A DNA stretch of 61,286 bases. Source: Bacteroidales bacterium (GTDB lineage Bacteria > Bacteroidota > Bacteroidia > Bacteroidales > UBA1715). Of the stretch, positions 39,565 to 50,646 are shown piece after piece (positions within the stretch are counted from its first letter, which is position 1; every line of letters begins with the position of its first letter). The notes under the pieces were generated by a model. That model did no database searches. It saw nothing but the letters and a program-made list of their open reading frames with translations, and was not told the DNA's origin. The stretch is taken from contig JADKDL010000035.1 of the NCBI GenBank assembly GCA_016714605.1, positions 1-61,286 of the forward strand. The letters run 5' to 3'. The translations under genes and the position numbers were made by a program.

Positions 39565-39773
39565 TCCCTGATTGAGGAAATTGAGCTGCAAGTTGCAGGA
39601 CATCGTCCCCAATTGAGGATATTGCCCCGTAATATTACAGATACAAATCCCCGATTGAGGACGTTGCCTCGTCGTATTACGTATCCAAATCCCCGATAAG
39701 GGACGTGTCCCTGTATTGCTACGGCTCAACTTCCCCGTTGAGGGAAGCTTGCCGCAGTGCTACGGCTCAATTT
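39565..39773. repeat. Degenerate tandem array, period 42 bp, five copies (alternating 21-bp half units)
   Basis: Copies start at 39565, 39606, 39648, 39690 and 39732. The first half unit is tccccgattgaggacgttgc-like. The second is cgtattacggctcaa-like, and a preceding partial second half lies at 39544-39564. Several half units are themselves palindromic (gtaatattac, ctgcaagttgcag, ttccccgttgagggaa). The array is richer in G and C than its surroundings. No frame stays open through it, so it appears noncoding. Confidence 0.75.
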
Positions 39774-39894
39774 TAAAATGGAAAAAAAACTAGCCGTTGC
39801 TTAGAGTTATACCTTTTCGGGTGCGAAATTGTATATAATTTTTGAGATGCAGAAATTATTTTCAATATTTTTTACAACAAATAGTATTTTTTTT

Positions 39895-39938
39895 ATTTGG
39901 ATGAAGTGACAACAGCTAAGATGGCACTTCATCCAAAT
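39895..39938. repeat. Perfect 14-bp inverted repeat at the 3' end of the first protease gene
   Basis: atttggatgaagtg at 39895-39908 is matched exactly at 39925-39938 with a 16-nt loop. It lies just past the stop codon of the minus-strand protease gene and could end or protect its mRNA. No T tract follows on the minus strand. Confidence 0.6.
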
Positions 39939-39948
39939 GATTTTTGCA

Positions 39949-42900
39949 TTATTTTACAAAATAACCATTTCCAGGTTCAAAGGTATTTAATGAATTGGTT
40001 GAACTTATGGGATTCCAAAATCCATCAAAGTTTTTTATAATTGAACAATTATTCTGATTATAATATTGTGAAAATGGAGTTGCGTTAGTGGTTGGGCAAC
40101 CTATTAATTGCCATTTTCCGTTAGATTCGTTAATCTTTAAGGTTTTACTAAATGTTGATCCATTAATAACAAGAGAACCAGCCGAATTCATCTTTACCAA
40201 ATAACCTTTTCCTACTTCTATTGTTTTCAGAGAATTGAATACCTCAGGTAAATCTGTTCGCCAAAAAAGCATCCATCGTTTTTACTTCAATAACATCTAA
40301 TCCGGCAAACATTGTTTTCACGGTACTATCGAGAGGAAAACGACCTGTAGAGATTATATTCCAGCCTTTAGTAAGATTAATTGTCTGTTTAGATACATCT
40401 CCAACAACTGTTGCTGTTTTGGTAGCAAAGCTATTGCAATTTCCATTGGTGGTTTTGAGAGAAATGGTAAATTTTCCGGTATCGGTATACTGATGACTAA
40501 GTGAATTATTCATGGAATTATCGCCAAAGTTCCACTGACTTGTTGTTGCATTAGTACTTGTGTTTATGACTGAAACCGTTGTTTTTGGCCACTGCAAAGT
40601 ATCGGCAGAGATGGTAAAAGATGCCACCGTGGGAGTGTCTATTATAGCTTCTACCTTAACACGTGGTGCAATGCATCCATCCGAAACCATTATCCAATCG
40701 TAGTAAAACAAATACTGGGTTGAATTCTCGGCAGTAGTTCCACCCCAACTTTGCGTGATGGAAGCCAAAGAATTGGTATACGGGAATGTAACACCTGTTG
40801 TATTTGTGTACATCTGACTATGTATGGAAGATATTGAATAATTAGATCCTGGCTTAACCCACCAATTGACATTAATTCTTTTTTCACCCAAATTCATAGG
40901 TACAGTGGTATTAATGTTTTGTGCACTATAATCAAAAAAACTAAAAGTTTTATCTCCAGTGTTTTGAGACGAATAAATCTTGAACGATTTTAGCAAAAAT
41001 GGCTTAGCAGCTTCAAAAACCAGCATATATGATCCATTTTCACCATAATCAGATTTCTCGTAATATCCAATACCTATAGTAGTATCAACAGGACCAAGAT
41101 GCAGGGTGTCGATAGTTGATTGTTCGTAAAAGTAAGAGGTCGATTTGGTATTAGCCGGTGTGGTGAATGTGTTACCCGTGCCTACCATTTTGCCTCCCTT
41201 GGCAGCATCATACCAGCGCACGGTGCCTGTGGTGTTGGTGAGCGAGATGGTCACAGGTTTTGCCCCACAAACCGCTGGAGCTGTTACCACCGGTTGCGGA
41301 AAAGAATCTACCACCAAGGTAATTAATTCCTTACTTCCTACGCAGCCGTATTGGTCGGTCACGGTAATCGAGTATTTACCAGCCTGCTTAGTTCCTGCCT
41401 GTAGCGATACTTCTTTGGTATTGGCAGAGAAACCTGCCGGACCGCTCCATTTCCATGAGCTAGGCTCAGAGACCTCTGCTCTCATGTTGCAAAATCCTCC
41501 TGCACACACCCTAACTGTCGACATTTGTATCCAGCCGGAGTTTTCTGTTTCTACAAATGCAGTTGCTTGGGGTGCGTCGCGATAGGTAATCGTATAATTG
41601 GTTTTGTAAAAGCACCTGTTAGTGTCTTCATAAAAAGCAGTTATCAAAGTGGGGTTTTCAAAAATAGATGCATTCTTTTTTGAAATTGTAATCTCGCGTG
41701 AATTTGAAAACGTATCTACATCGGATGAAAAATTGTGGCACTCTACCCATTTCCAACCAGTCGATGTATTTGGCAAGGGCGAGAGTGTGATAAGCTCGTC
41801 CCTTGAGCAGGCATCAATAGCACTGCTTTTTTTAAGCTCGCCGCTGGCTAACTTCACATATGGTATCACGGGGCTTGGTGGACATACGGTATTATTGAAC
41901 TGGTAGGTGATAACAGTCCCGGGAGTACTCACGTTCCAGCACCGCAAGCCTGTTTTGAGATTAGGCAAAAACGTACTCTCTTCCCACTGTGCCGCAGGAG
42001 CAGTTACATCACTATACTCGGTGTTCAAGTCAGGTTTCCAGCACATTCCATAGGTGTTGCATCCATTGTCGGCATGAATTAGCCGCACCATCCAAGGTCA
42101 TCCATCACTTTGATTATTTCCATTTTCATTAATTTTCCAGATTGTCAAACCTTCGTCGGGCAAATATAGAGATCGTCCTGTATTCTGTACTGCATTGAAA
42201 AGGTAATATTCCCTAGGGTTCAGTGGATTGGTATATTTGTAGAAATGGAGGTCGTTGGCAGTGTCTGTAATTGTACCGGAGAAGTTGTTCACTTCCGTTG
42301 CAGTAGCCCAGCCTTCATTGAGGAGGTAATACGGATTGGGAGGCACTGGATTATCATAGTAACTTCCCGATGCCATGAGGTCGAAAGTGCCAATCGTACC
42401 ACAAATACCAGAACGGTACTGATACGTGTCTGGCCAGTTGAATAGTTGATGTCCATTTTCATGACAGGGAGTTCTCAAACTTAATATTGCACCGCCAGTA
42501 CAATAGGTTCCTGACATAACACCATCAGCTTGGAAATTGATACCAGCACTCGCATGATGCCACATGCCCGCTACCTATGAAGCTGCAGAACCAGGTAAAG
42601 TAGCGTTATCGACCTGATGTATCCGCTCGAATCATGAGTGAGAGTAGAAAAGTCGAACCCTTGCTTGTCCATGCTTTCCATGGCTAGTTTCAGAATCTCT
42701 TTAGCTCCCATTGAATATGGCATAGCATCGTATTCAGCAAACGTCTTTGGAGCCCGAAATACTCCATACATCATGTTGTTGAATTCCACTACACCTCCAG
42801 AAATATCATTAAAATACTGATAAACTGAACCATTCAAGCCGAAACCGGTAAAATTCTTTCCGTTCATCATAGAGTCTAACTCGGGAAGTGTATAGTATGA

Positions 42901-43419
42901 TTGCTCATCGCTGAAGTCAACAACGATGCACAGTCCTTTGATTATATCTTTTTTCTTGGTCGCAAACGGTGGTGCCGGCCTGATTCCATCTTTGGGCATG
43001 GGTTCTTGTCTTGTTTTTTGTTCAAAACGTGGCTGATTGACGCCAAGCTTCTCTTTCACTTTGTTTATTTTTTCAATAACCACATCAAGAGGCAATGTGT
43101 AGTGTGGTAGCAGCCCGAGAGCAACCGCAGCAGGGTTAGTTCCAAGTTCTGCTCCCGTGTAAATAACTCCTGTAGATTGTAGCTCTGAGCTATCTTTGTT
43201 AATAGTGGCGTAGCATATCCACTTTGTAACCGTATCGCGCAGCAGCGTGTAGCCATCTATAGACTCAGCTCGCATATAAAATTCATCGCCAAACAACCTC
43301 ACCTTCACCTTTGTGCCATCGGGCTGCTTGAACTGGTGTTCTTCACCGTATGATGGACTAGCAAAAACATTTGAAACTAAACCTACAAGGAAGGCTGCCA
43401 AAATTACTATTTTTCTCAT
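39949..43419 (-). pseudogene. M6-like secreted metalloprotease, copy 1 (decayed)
   Basis: Compared with copy 2, the gene encodes a signal peptide (MRKIVILAAFLVGLVSNVFA), a propeptide-like region, and an M6-type catalytic domain. The zinc motif is CHENGHQLFNWPD, with the later GTFDLMASG. Ig-like domains, a PKD domain (SQWNFGDNSMN) and a C-terminal double GWN domain ending FEPGNGYFVK follow. Four lesions are visible. There is one missing base near 42592-42597, a TAG at 42575-42577 where copy 2 has Trp, a TGA at 42098-42100 near an Arg of copy 2, and an extra A in the A6 run 40263-40268 (A5 in copy 2). The two nonsense changes are substitutions, so this copy is probably a true pseudogene. Open segments are 43419-42571, 42565-42098, 42091-40244 and 40272-39949. 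Confidence 0.85.
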
Positions 43420-43470
43420 TTTAACTTTGATTATTATATTTTACTACGAAGTGGAGACAAGTATACTTAC

Positions 43471-43550
43471 AAAAACGTTGCATTACAGCATTCGCAATGA
43501 AACCCGAATTATGCATTCGATTTCATACAAAGCCTCATATTGCACATACA
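43471..43550. repeat. Upstream region of copy 1, duplicated upstream of copy 2
   Basis: The stretch from aaaaacgttgcattacagc to cctcatattgcacata recurs at 47094-47173 (offset about 3623 bp) with few differences. The duplicated unit therefore covers the protease gene plus its upstream DNA, and each copy carries its own probable promoter region. Confidence 0.85.
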
Positions 43551-43566
43551 ATCAAATTTTAAAAAT

Positions 43567-46500
43567 TTATTTTATAAAATAACCCTGTCCATACTCAAAA
43601 GAATTTAATGAATTGGTTGAACCTGTGGGATTCCAAAATCCATCAAAGTTTTTATAATTGAACAATTATTCTGATTATAATATTGTGAAAATGGAGTTGC
43701 ATTAGTGGTAGGGCAACCTATTAATTGCCATTTTCCGTTAGATTCGTAAATCTTTAAGGTTTTATTAAATGTTGATCCATTAATAACAAGAGAACCAGCG
43801 GTGTTCATCTTTACCAAATAACCTTTTCCTACTTCTATTGTTTTCAAAGAATTGAATACCTCAGGTAAATCTGTACGCCAAAAAGCATCCATCGTTTTTA
43901 CTTCAATAACATCTAGTCCGGCAAAAATTGTTTTCACGGTACTATCGAGAGGAAAACGCCCTGTAGATAGTATATTCCAGCCTTTAGTAAGGTTAATAGT
44001 TTGTTTTGAGACATCTCCAACAACTGTTGCTGTTTTGGTAGCAAGGCTATTGCAATTTCCATTGGTGGTTTTTAGAGAAATGGTAAACGTTCCGGTATCG
44101 GTGTACTGATGAATAGGGGAATTATCCATGGAATTATCGCCAAAGTCCCACTGGCTTGTTGTTGCATTAGTACTTGTGTTTATGACTGAAACCGTTGTTT
44201 TTGGCCACTGTAAAGTATCGGCAGAGAGGGTAAAAGATGCCGCTGTGGGAGTGTCTATTATAGCTTCAACCTTAACACGTGGTGCAATGCAACCATCAGA
44301 CACCATTATCCAGTCGTAAAAGTAGTGATACTGTTCACTTGCCATAGGCTCATAGTCTCCTGAACTTTTAGTAATTGTTGCCAAAGAATTGGAATAGGGA
44401 TATGCTAACCAGAAATATTGCTCCATAGATGAGCAAATGATGGTTTTATTTGGTAACCTATTCCAGCGGGAACCCACCAGTTGAGTGCAACGCGTTGTTC
44501 ACCTATTTTGTTTGGAATTTGCGTTTGTCTCATAGGTCCTCCTTGCATTAAATAAATAGTCCTTTGGAAAATTGTATCGACTACATACATTTTAACAGAT
44601 TTAAGCATGAAATTTTTTGAGGCAAAGAATTCTAAGCCATATTCACCAGTTGAACCATTACCGTTTACTATATATTTAGTTGTACCTATAGATGTATCTA
44701 CTGCACCAAGATGAAAAGTATCTATAGTAGAGAGTTCGTAATAATAATCTTTTGATTTATTTAACAATGGGGTTTTGAAACTACTACCTTCGGCAAGTGG
44801 TTTTCCGCCAGAGGGAGTATCATACCACCTTACCGTTCCGGTCGTGTTGCCAAGCGATAAGGTTACCTGCGATGTTCCACATGCTCTGTTTGAAAGCAAT
44901 ATTGGGCTAGGGAAGGAGTCAATTTTGACCGTAAGGTTTTGTTCAGTTGAACATCCAAACGAATCGACAACCATAATTTTATAAATACCTGCATCGGCGC
45001 TACTTGCTTTTGGAATAGACACTAGAGCAGTAGTAGCTTTAAAACCATTGGAACCGTTCCACTCACAAGATTGTAGTTTGTAGAATGTAGAAGCTTTCAT
45101 ACTTAATTCACTGCCGGCACACACTCGCACTTCTGTTTGATTGTACCAGTCTGATGAACTTGTTTTAACCGAAGTTTCTACAAGTGCGGCGGAGTGTGGG
45201 GTAACATCGAATGTAGTTGAGTATACACAGCCATCAGTATCTTGATAAATTGCAATGAAGTGCTGAAAGGATGAGTAAAAGTTTTCATCTTTGCCCGAAA
45301 GTGTTACTTCCCTGTTATTTGAAAATTTGTATCCATAACTCAAATCCCAGCCATATTCATACCACACCCAGCCAGAGGAATTCAAAGGAGTGGGACTAAG
45401 GGTGAAATCGTTTGCCCCTAAGCAGAATTCAATTTTGTTGGTCTGCACTACACTACCATCAGAATACTTTACGTAAGGAACAACATTTAGAGCGTTACAG
45501 ATTTTATTATCAAACTTGTAGTGTATTACATCGCCCGCAGTACCTATATCCCAGCAACGTAAACCTATTTTTGTACCAAGTATCATATTTATTGCTGTTG
45601 TCCAACGAGCTTTGGGTATAGATACTTCGCTAAACACTGAATTTCCACCCTGTTTAAAACAAGCATTGTATTCCTGTGTTGTGTCATTATCGGCATGAAT
45701 AAGTCTAATCTCCCATTCTCCACGATAACTATTCTGGTTATCGCCATTTTCGTTTACCCACCATATAGTAAGGCCCTCGTCGGGCACGGCAGAATATCGA
45801 CCTGTTTTTTTCACTGCATTGAAAAGATAATATTCTTGGGGATTTAACGGATTGGTGTATTTATAAAAATGTAAGTCATTGGAAGTATCTGCAATTGCAC
45901 CAGAGAAATTGTTTACTTCGGTTACGGTAGCCCAGCCAGCTTGTATCATATAATAAGGGTTGGGAGGGGTAGGTCTTCCACTTTCTCCACCAGAACACAT
46001 CAAGTCAAAATCACCAATTTCACTATAGTTCTCTTGATTGTATTGGTAGGTATCATTCCACCCAAAAAGCAGGTGTCCGCTTTCATGACATGCCGGAAAA
46101 AGTCTAATCGATGCCGGAGATGTAGTGTATGAACCGGATGAAATACCGTCGGCAGAAAAATTTTTATACGAACTTTTATGATACCACATACCACTAGACC
46201 ATGATTTTGGTGAACCGGTATAAACTAAGGAAATTGATCTTATAAACCCTAGATTATTTGATAATCTTGAAAAATCAAAGCCTTGATTATCCATATATTT
46301 TAAAGCTTCATCTAAAATCTGCGTAGCACCTTCACCCATACCCAAGTTGTCATATTCTGCAAACGTTTTTGAAGCTCTATATACACCGTACACAATATTA
46401 TTGAACTCAAAAGCACCACCTGATACATCTAAAAAATACTGTCGAACCGAGCCATCAATTCCAAAACTTTCATGGTTTTTCCCATTCCACAATGAATCAA

Positions 46501-47041
46501 ATACGTCAACTGAATAACTGGTGAGTGGTTCATCACTGAAATCAACGATAAGAACCAAGCCGGTAACTTTCTGTTTTACGATTCCTTGTTGTGGAGCAAG
46601 TTGCATTCCTTTAGGGATAGGTTTGGGTTCGGGTTTTTCAACTTTAAGAACTCCAACAGATCCATATAAACGAATTTTGGCTTGCTCTACAATATTAGAA
46701 ATAACCTGTTTATTCAATTTTGCGTGTTTTAATAAATTTAGAGAAGCAGCAGCTTGATTGTTTGCAATTGCAGTACCTAAATATTTAACTCCAGTAGACA
46801 ATAGCTGAGAACTATCTTGATTACATTGGGCGTAGTAAATCCATTTTGAAATAGAATCTTGTACAAGGGTGTATCCATCAAGAGACTCAGCTCTCAAATA
46901 AAATTCATCTCCAAACAACCTTACATTCACCTTTGTGCCATCGGGCTGCTTGAACTGGTGTTCTTCACCGTATGATGGACTAGCAAAAATATTTGAAAGT
47001 AAACCTACAAGGAAAGCTGCCAAAATCACTATTTTTCTCAT
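43567..47041 (-). CDS. M6-like secreted metalloprotease, copy 2, two frameshifts near the C-terminus
   Basis: The intact product would be about 1158 residues: signal peptide, pro-region, M6-type catalytic domain with HESGHLLFGWND (H319, E320, H323) and the downstream GDFDLMCSGG, a lectin/jelly-roll-like region, Ig-like repeats (TGTVRWYDTPSGGK), a PKD domain (SQWDFGDNSMD), and the double GWN domain (LTKGWNILSTGRFPLDS). It is secreted by its signal peptide but has no T9SS sorting motif. One base is missing near 44405-44407 (restores SNISGLAYPYSNS). One T is missing from the T5 run 43649-43653, where copies 1 and 3 both have six T. The restored frame ends at 43567 with EYGQGYFIK. The catalytic part is undamaged. 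Confidence 0.87.
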
Positions 47042-47093
47042 TTTATTTTTTATTTTTTTATTTTAATACGTTGTTGGAGACATGTATACTTGT

Positions 47094-47173
47094 AAAAACG
47101 TTGCATTACAGCATTCGCAATGAAACCCGAATTATGCATTCGGCTTTCATACAAAGCCTCATATTGCACATAC
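47094..47173. repeat. Upstream region of copy 2, repeat of 43471-43550
   Basis: Near-identical to the upstream region of copy 1. Just beyond it the sequence passes into the third copy of the protease 3' end, as expected for a head-to-tail array. Confidence 0.85.
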
Positions 47174-47201
47174 TATCAAATTTATAGAACTCTATTTTTT
47201 T

Positions 47202-47346
47202 AAAATAACCCTGTCCGAGCCACAAAGGTATTTAATGAATTGGTTGAACCTGTAGGATTCCAAAATCCATCAAAGTTTTTTATAATTGAACAATTATTCT
47301 GATTATAATATTGTGAAAAAGGAATTGCATTAGTGGTTGGGCAACC
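47202..47346 (-). pseudogene. Third copy of the metalloprotease C-terminus (about 145-bp remnant)
   Basis: The segment matches the last 145 bp of copies 1 and 2 (taaaataacc through gtggttgggcaacc). It still codes for QYYNQNNCSIIKNFDGFWNP on the minus strand, but it has lost the normal stop. It breaks off inside the codons for GCPTTNA, exactly where the duplicated queA 3' end begins. Confidence 0.88.
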
Positions 47347-47348
47347 TT

Positions 47349-47451
47349 ATTTATTGGTGAAGAATGGGAAAGAATTTACGACTATGCCCTAAAAAATGAT
47401 TTCAGATTTCTCAGTTATGGCGATAGTTCATTAATAATTCCATTTTCTGAG
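47349..47451 (+). pseudogene. Duplicated queA 3' fragment (distal 94-bp direct repeat)
   Basis: Bases 47349-47442 are identical to queA 39310-39403. The reading frame then continues with codons for F, S and E and a TAA ending at 47454, a different C-terminus from the intact gene. Nothing upstream allows expression of this piece as a protein. It either marks the original queA end or was copied when the block formed. Confidence 0.9.
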
Positions 47452-47454
47452 TAA

Positions 47455-47693
47455 ATTAAAGTAATGGGAGAAATAAAAAATGTCGTTTAATAAGAAAAGG
47501 CTTTAGATACTTAGTAGGAGTGAGGCTCTGTTATCTCTATAGAAAAAAGTGTTTGTTCTATTAATCTAAATAGTTACCTTAAATCTAAAGTCATTTTATA
47601 AAATAAGCAAAGCCAAAGTTTGACTATAACACACATGCAAACATAAAACTTTGTATGTAATTCATCAAACCTTGACTCGCAAATTCTTAGAAT
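47455..47693. other. Intergenic, no feature seen
   Basis: About 240 bp without an open frame, RNA gene or obvious repeat beyond the duplicated queA end. Confidence 0.4.
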
Positions 47694-50338
47694 TTATTTT
47701 TCAAGTAATGCATTTACTTTGGCTTCAATAGCTTCTAATCGAGCTTTAAGCTCTGAGTTTTCTTTTGTAAGACCATCAATAGTTTGTTGTTGTTCTTGCA
47801 TGAATTTCACCATAGGAGCTATAAAATCGGTATAACGCAAACCAAGGGTACGCTCAGAATCGCCACCAATGGTTAAGATGCAGTTGTTAGTGCCGATTAA
47901 TGCCTCAATATCTTGAGCTATGAAACCGAAGTTTGTTCGACCATCACCTTGTTTTAAAGTATATTGTACCGGCTTCAGTTTCATTATAAAATCGGATGAG
48001 CTTAGAGGTGTAATATTCTCCTTCAAACGAGCATCGGAGCTGGCAGTAAATGCTACTTGTCCTTCTATTACACTAACACCAGTATTACCTAATCTAATTT
48101 TATCGTTTGCATTTACAATAGCACCATATCCTATAGCTGTGGCATTAATAAGATTTTTTGCAGAAGTATTGGTATTAGCACCTATAAGTGTATTATAAGA
48201 ACCTGTTACATTAGCTACACCCGAATTCATTCCTATACCAACATTATACTCACTTGTTGTTGTTGCATTTAATGCTTGGTCTCCAATTGCAGTATTTCCA
48301 ATTCCTGTAGTGTTTGCTTGTAATGCATTATACCCAATACTGACAGTCGATCTACCGGTAGTATTATTATAAAGAGAATGGTTTCCAATAGCAATGTTGG
48401 CACTTCCTGAAATATTATTATACAATGCATTTGCTCCAAAAGCACAGTTAAAAGCTCCCGTAGTATTTTTAAACAAAGCACTTAAACCATAGGCATTATT
48501 TGTATTACCTTCTGTATTATTATATAACGCCCAGCCTCCAACTGCTGTATTTTCTATTCCAATAGTATTTAACTTCATAGCCTCTTGTCCAATAGCTGTG
48601 TTATGTGAGCCAGTTGTATTTGTTAGCAATGTATTATATCCTACAGAAACATTATTTACAGCCGTAGTACTCGATGTTTGTGAGTATGCACCTATTGCAG
48701 TATTACCACTTGTAGTTGAATTGTATAAGGTTTTATATCCTACAGCAGTATTCTCTTTGCCTTCAGAAAGTAAAAATAGAGATTCAATACCAAACGCACA
48801 GTTGCTGGAACCAGATATGTTTGATTTCAATGCATTATGTCCAAATGCACTATTATAAGAACCTATTGTATTGCTTGACAAAGCATAATTACCAAATGCA
48901 TTATTATAATTACTCGTATTCAAATTGAGAGCCGAATAACCAAATGCATTATTATCAAATCCGGATATATTTGAATATAATGATATTGCACCAAGAGCAT
49001 TGTTGCGTGTTCCAGTTGTATTTGAATTTAGAGTATTTGAACCTACAGAAGTATTGTTTGTTCCAGTTGAGTTGTGTAAGAGGGCTTGGAAACCAAACGC
49101 ACTATTTTCTGCTGCTGTAGTATTCCTGCCCAGAGCAAAATGTCCAACGGCTGTATTATTATTTCCTGTTGTATTTTTTTCTAGTGTATAACTACCAACA
49201 CCAACGTTTTGGATACCCTCAATATTGTTTTGTAAACTACCGTATCCTATGGCAGCATTTAATGAACCTGTGGTTGTATGGTATAGAGTATTCAGACCGA
49301 GTGCGGTATTTCCATATCCTGTAGTAATACCTTTCCCCGATTTACAACCAACTAAATGATTACCTTTTCCAATTGAGCTAAAACCTGCACTATCGCCAAT
49401 AAATAGTGCATTGAGGGAGGTACTCAATCCACCGGCAGCATTTCCAATATTTATATTCTTACTGTTGTTTGCAATATTACCTGCATTAGCGCCAAGTGAT
49501 GTTCCGTTATGATTACTAACAAATGGTGAATTGCCGAGGAATAACTGTTTTGATGTAAAAATATCACCAAAATTGAGTGAAGGTGAACCAAGATTTGTTA
49601 AATCAGTTGTTCCTGGCGTGATTTCGTCTCCGGTTGCAGAAATAACAAGTCTATTAATATTATTTGTTCTCAAAGACAAGGCTTGCTCATCGGTTGTGCC
49701 TAAAAACAGTTCGGAGCCTTGATTTCCGTTAGTTTCCAAACATCGGTAATACCATGTTCTGAGGCTGTTGTTGGCAAATTAGTTAAGTCACTAAACGAAC
49801 CTGTTGTTGCTAAGGTGGCTAATGATGATGTGTCGGCTTTGGCATTTAGCTCTGCTTTTATTTTTTCTGAACTCCACAAACCGGATGCCGATTGGTCTTC
49901 ATCGTTTATTACATTTGCTTCTGTTGTTCCTGATTTTTCGGCATATAAGGCATAAGGAACACTCAGCAACTGACTTGTTCCGGTTATTGTGTAATTTTCA
50001 CCGCCGTTTATGTCGGTTTCTGTCTTTATGTAGAATGGTCCCTTTGCCCATTCTATGGTTGCAAAATCATCATTAATGCCAATTTCTAGACTCATCAAGC
50101 CACTTTTGTTGGTAACTGTTTTTTGTGTTTCTGTATATACTTCTACACCAGTGTCTGAACCTTGTAGGATAGTTATTCGAATACCGATTTCTTGGCTGAC
50201 AACTACAGCTCCTTTGCTATTTCTTACTACTGCTTGATAACTCATTTTTGGGGGAGATTGTCCAAAAGATGTCAACATTAAAGAGACGCTAATAATAAAT
50301 AAAAAAAATGATTTTGTTTTTTGTAAATAACTGTTCAT
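47694..50338 (-). CDS. Tail-fibre-like surface protein with S74 intramolecular chaperone domain, one frameshift
   Basis: The intact product would be about 881 residues. It has a signal peptide (FLFIISVSLMLTSFGQ) and an N-terminal beta domain common in Bacteroidota (MSYQAVVRNSKGAVV). A linker is followed by about 25 degenerate 23-24-residue repeats of the form NTAxGxxALxxNTTG, as in trimeric adhesin or fibre stalks. A C-terminal peptidase S74/endosialidase chaperone domain carries SDARLKENI, whose S-x4-K spacing fits the Ser-Lys dyad used for self-cleavage, and GFIAQDIEALI. A coiled coil closes the protein. The frame breaks near 49735-49738 with one base missing (DVW then ETNGNQGSELFLGTTDEQ). 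Open segments are 50338-49700 and 49739-47694. No phage genes are nearby, so a cell-surface fibre is likelier than a virion part. Confidence 0.85.
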
Positions 50339-50646
50339 GCTTATACGTAGTTTAAATTAATATTTGGTTATTGATTTTTATTGTTCAAAATCGATAGTTA
50401 AAAAAGCTTGGCTGTGAATGTTTTTCTTTCTAAATTCAAATAAATATAAATAAAATAATTTATATTTCCTTCCAAAACTGCAAGTCTTCTTTCGAGCTCA
50501 GTAATATCGGGACTTGACTTAAAAGCATTGGTAAAATTTAAACTCTATATTTCAAATTGTAAAACCCCGACTTGAAAATTCTAGGTGAATTTTTAAAAGT
50601 ATTTTACATTGATATTAGTTTAATTCATTGAATTGTTCCAATTGAA
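50339..50646. other. Intergenic, divergent promoter region
   Basis: About 310 bp between two divergently transcribed genes. It is AT-rich and has no credible frame. Two similar phrases occur (cgggacttgactt near 50508 and ccccgacttgaaaa near 50565), but I cannot assign them a role. Confidence 0.35.

Noticed and set aside
39565..39773. Possible CRISPR array because of regular 42-bp periodicity
   Set aside because: There is no division into constant repeats and unique spacers. All positions are degenerately repeated, copies differ widely, and no cas gene is in the window.
41145..41906. Plus-strand open frames opposite the protease gene (for example 41145-41585 and 41649-41906)
   Set aside because: They are antisense shadows of the metalloprotease coding sequence, have no recognisable domain and are not consistently preserved opposite copy 2.
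39949..47041. T9SS C-terminal sorting signal on the metalloproteases
   Set aside because: The proteins end in the GWN doublet with GYFVK or GYFIK. No YPNP-type or FTPNGDG-type signal is present in any restored frame.
39404..47348. Insertion sequence or integrative element with its own integrase
   Set aside because: No transposase, integrase or recombinase frame is present, and no short terminal inverted repeats were found at the boundaries. Only the flanking direct repeats support mobility.
47694..50338. Prophage tail-fibre locus
   Set aside because: A secretion signal is present and no capsid, terminase, portal, baseplate, lysis or integrase genes occur on either side.
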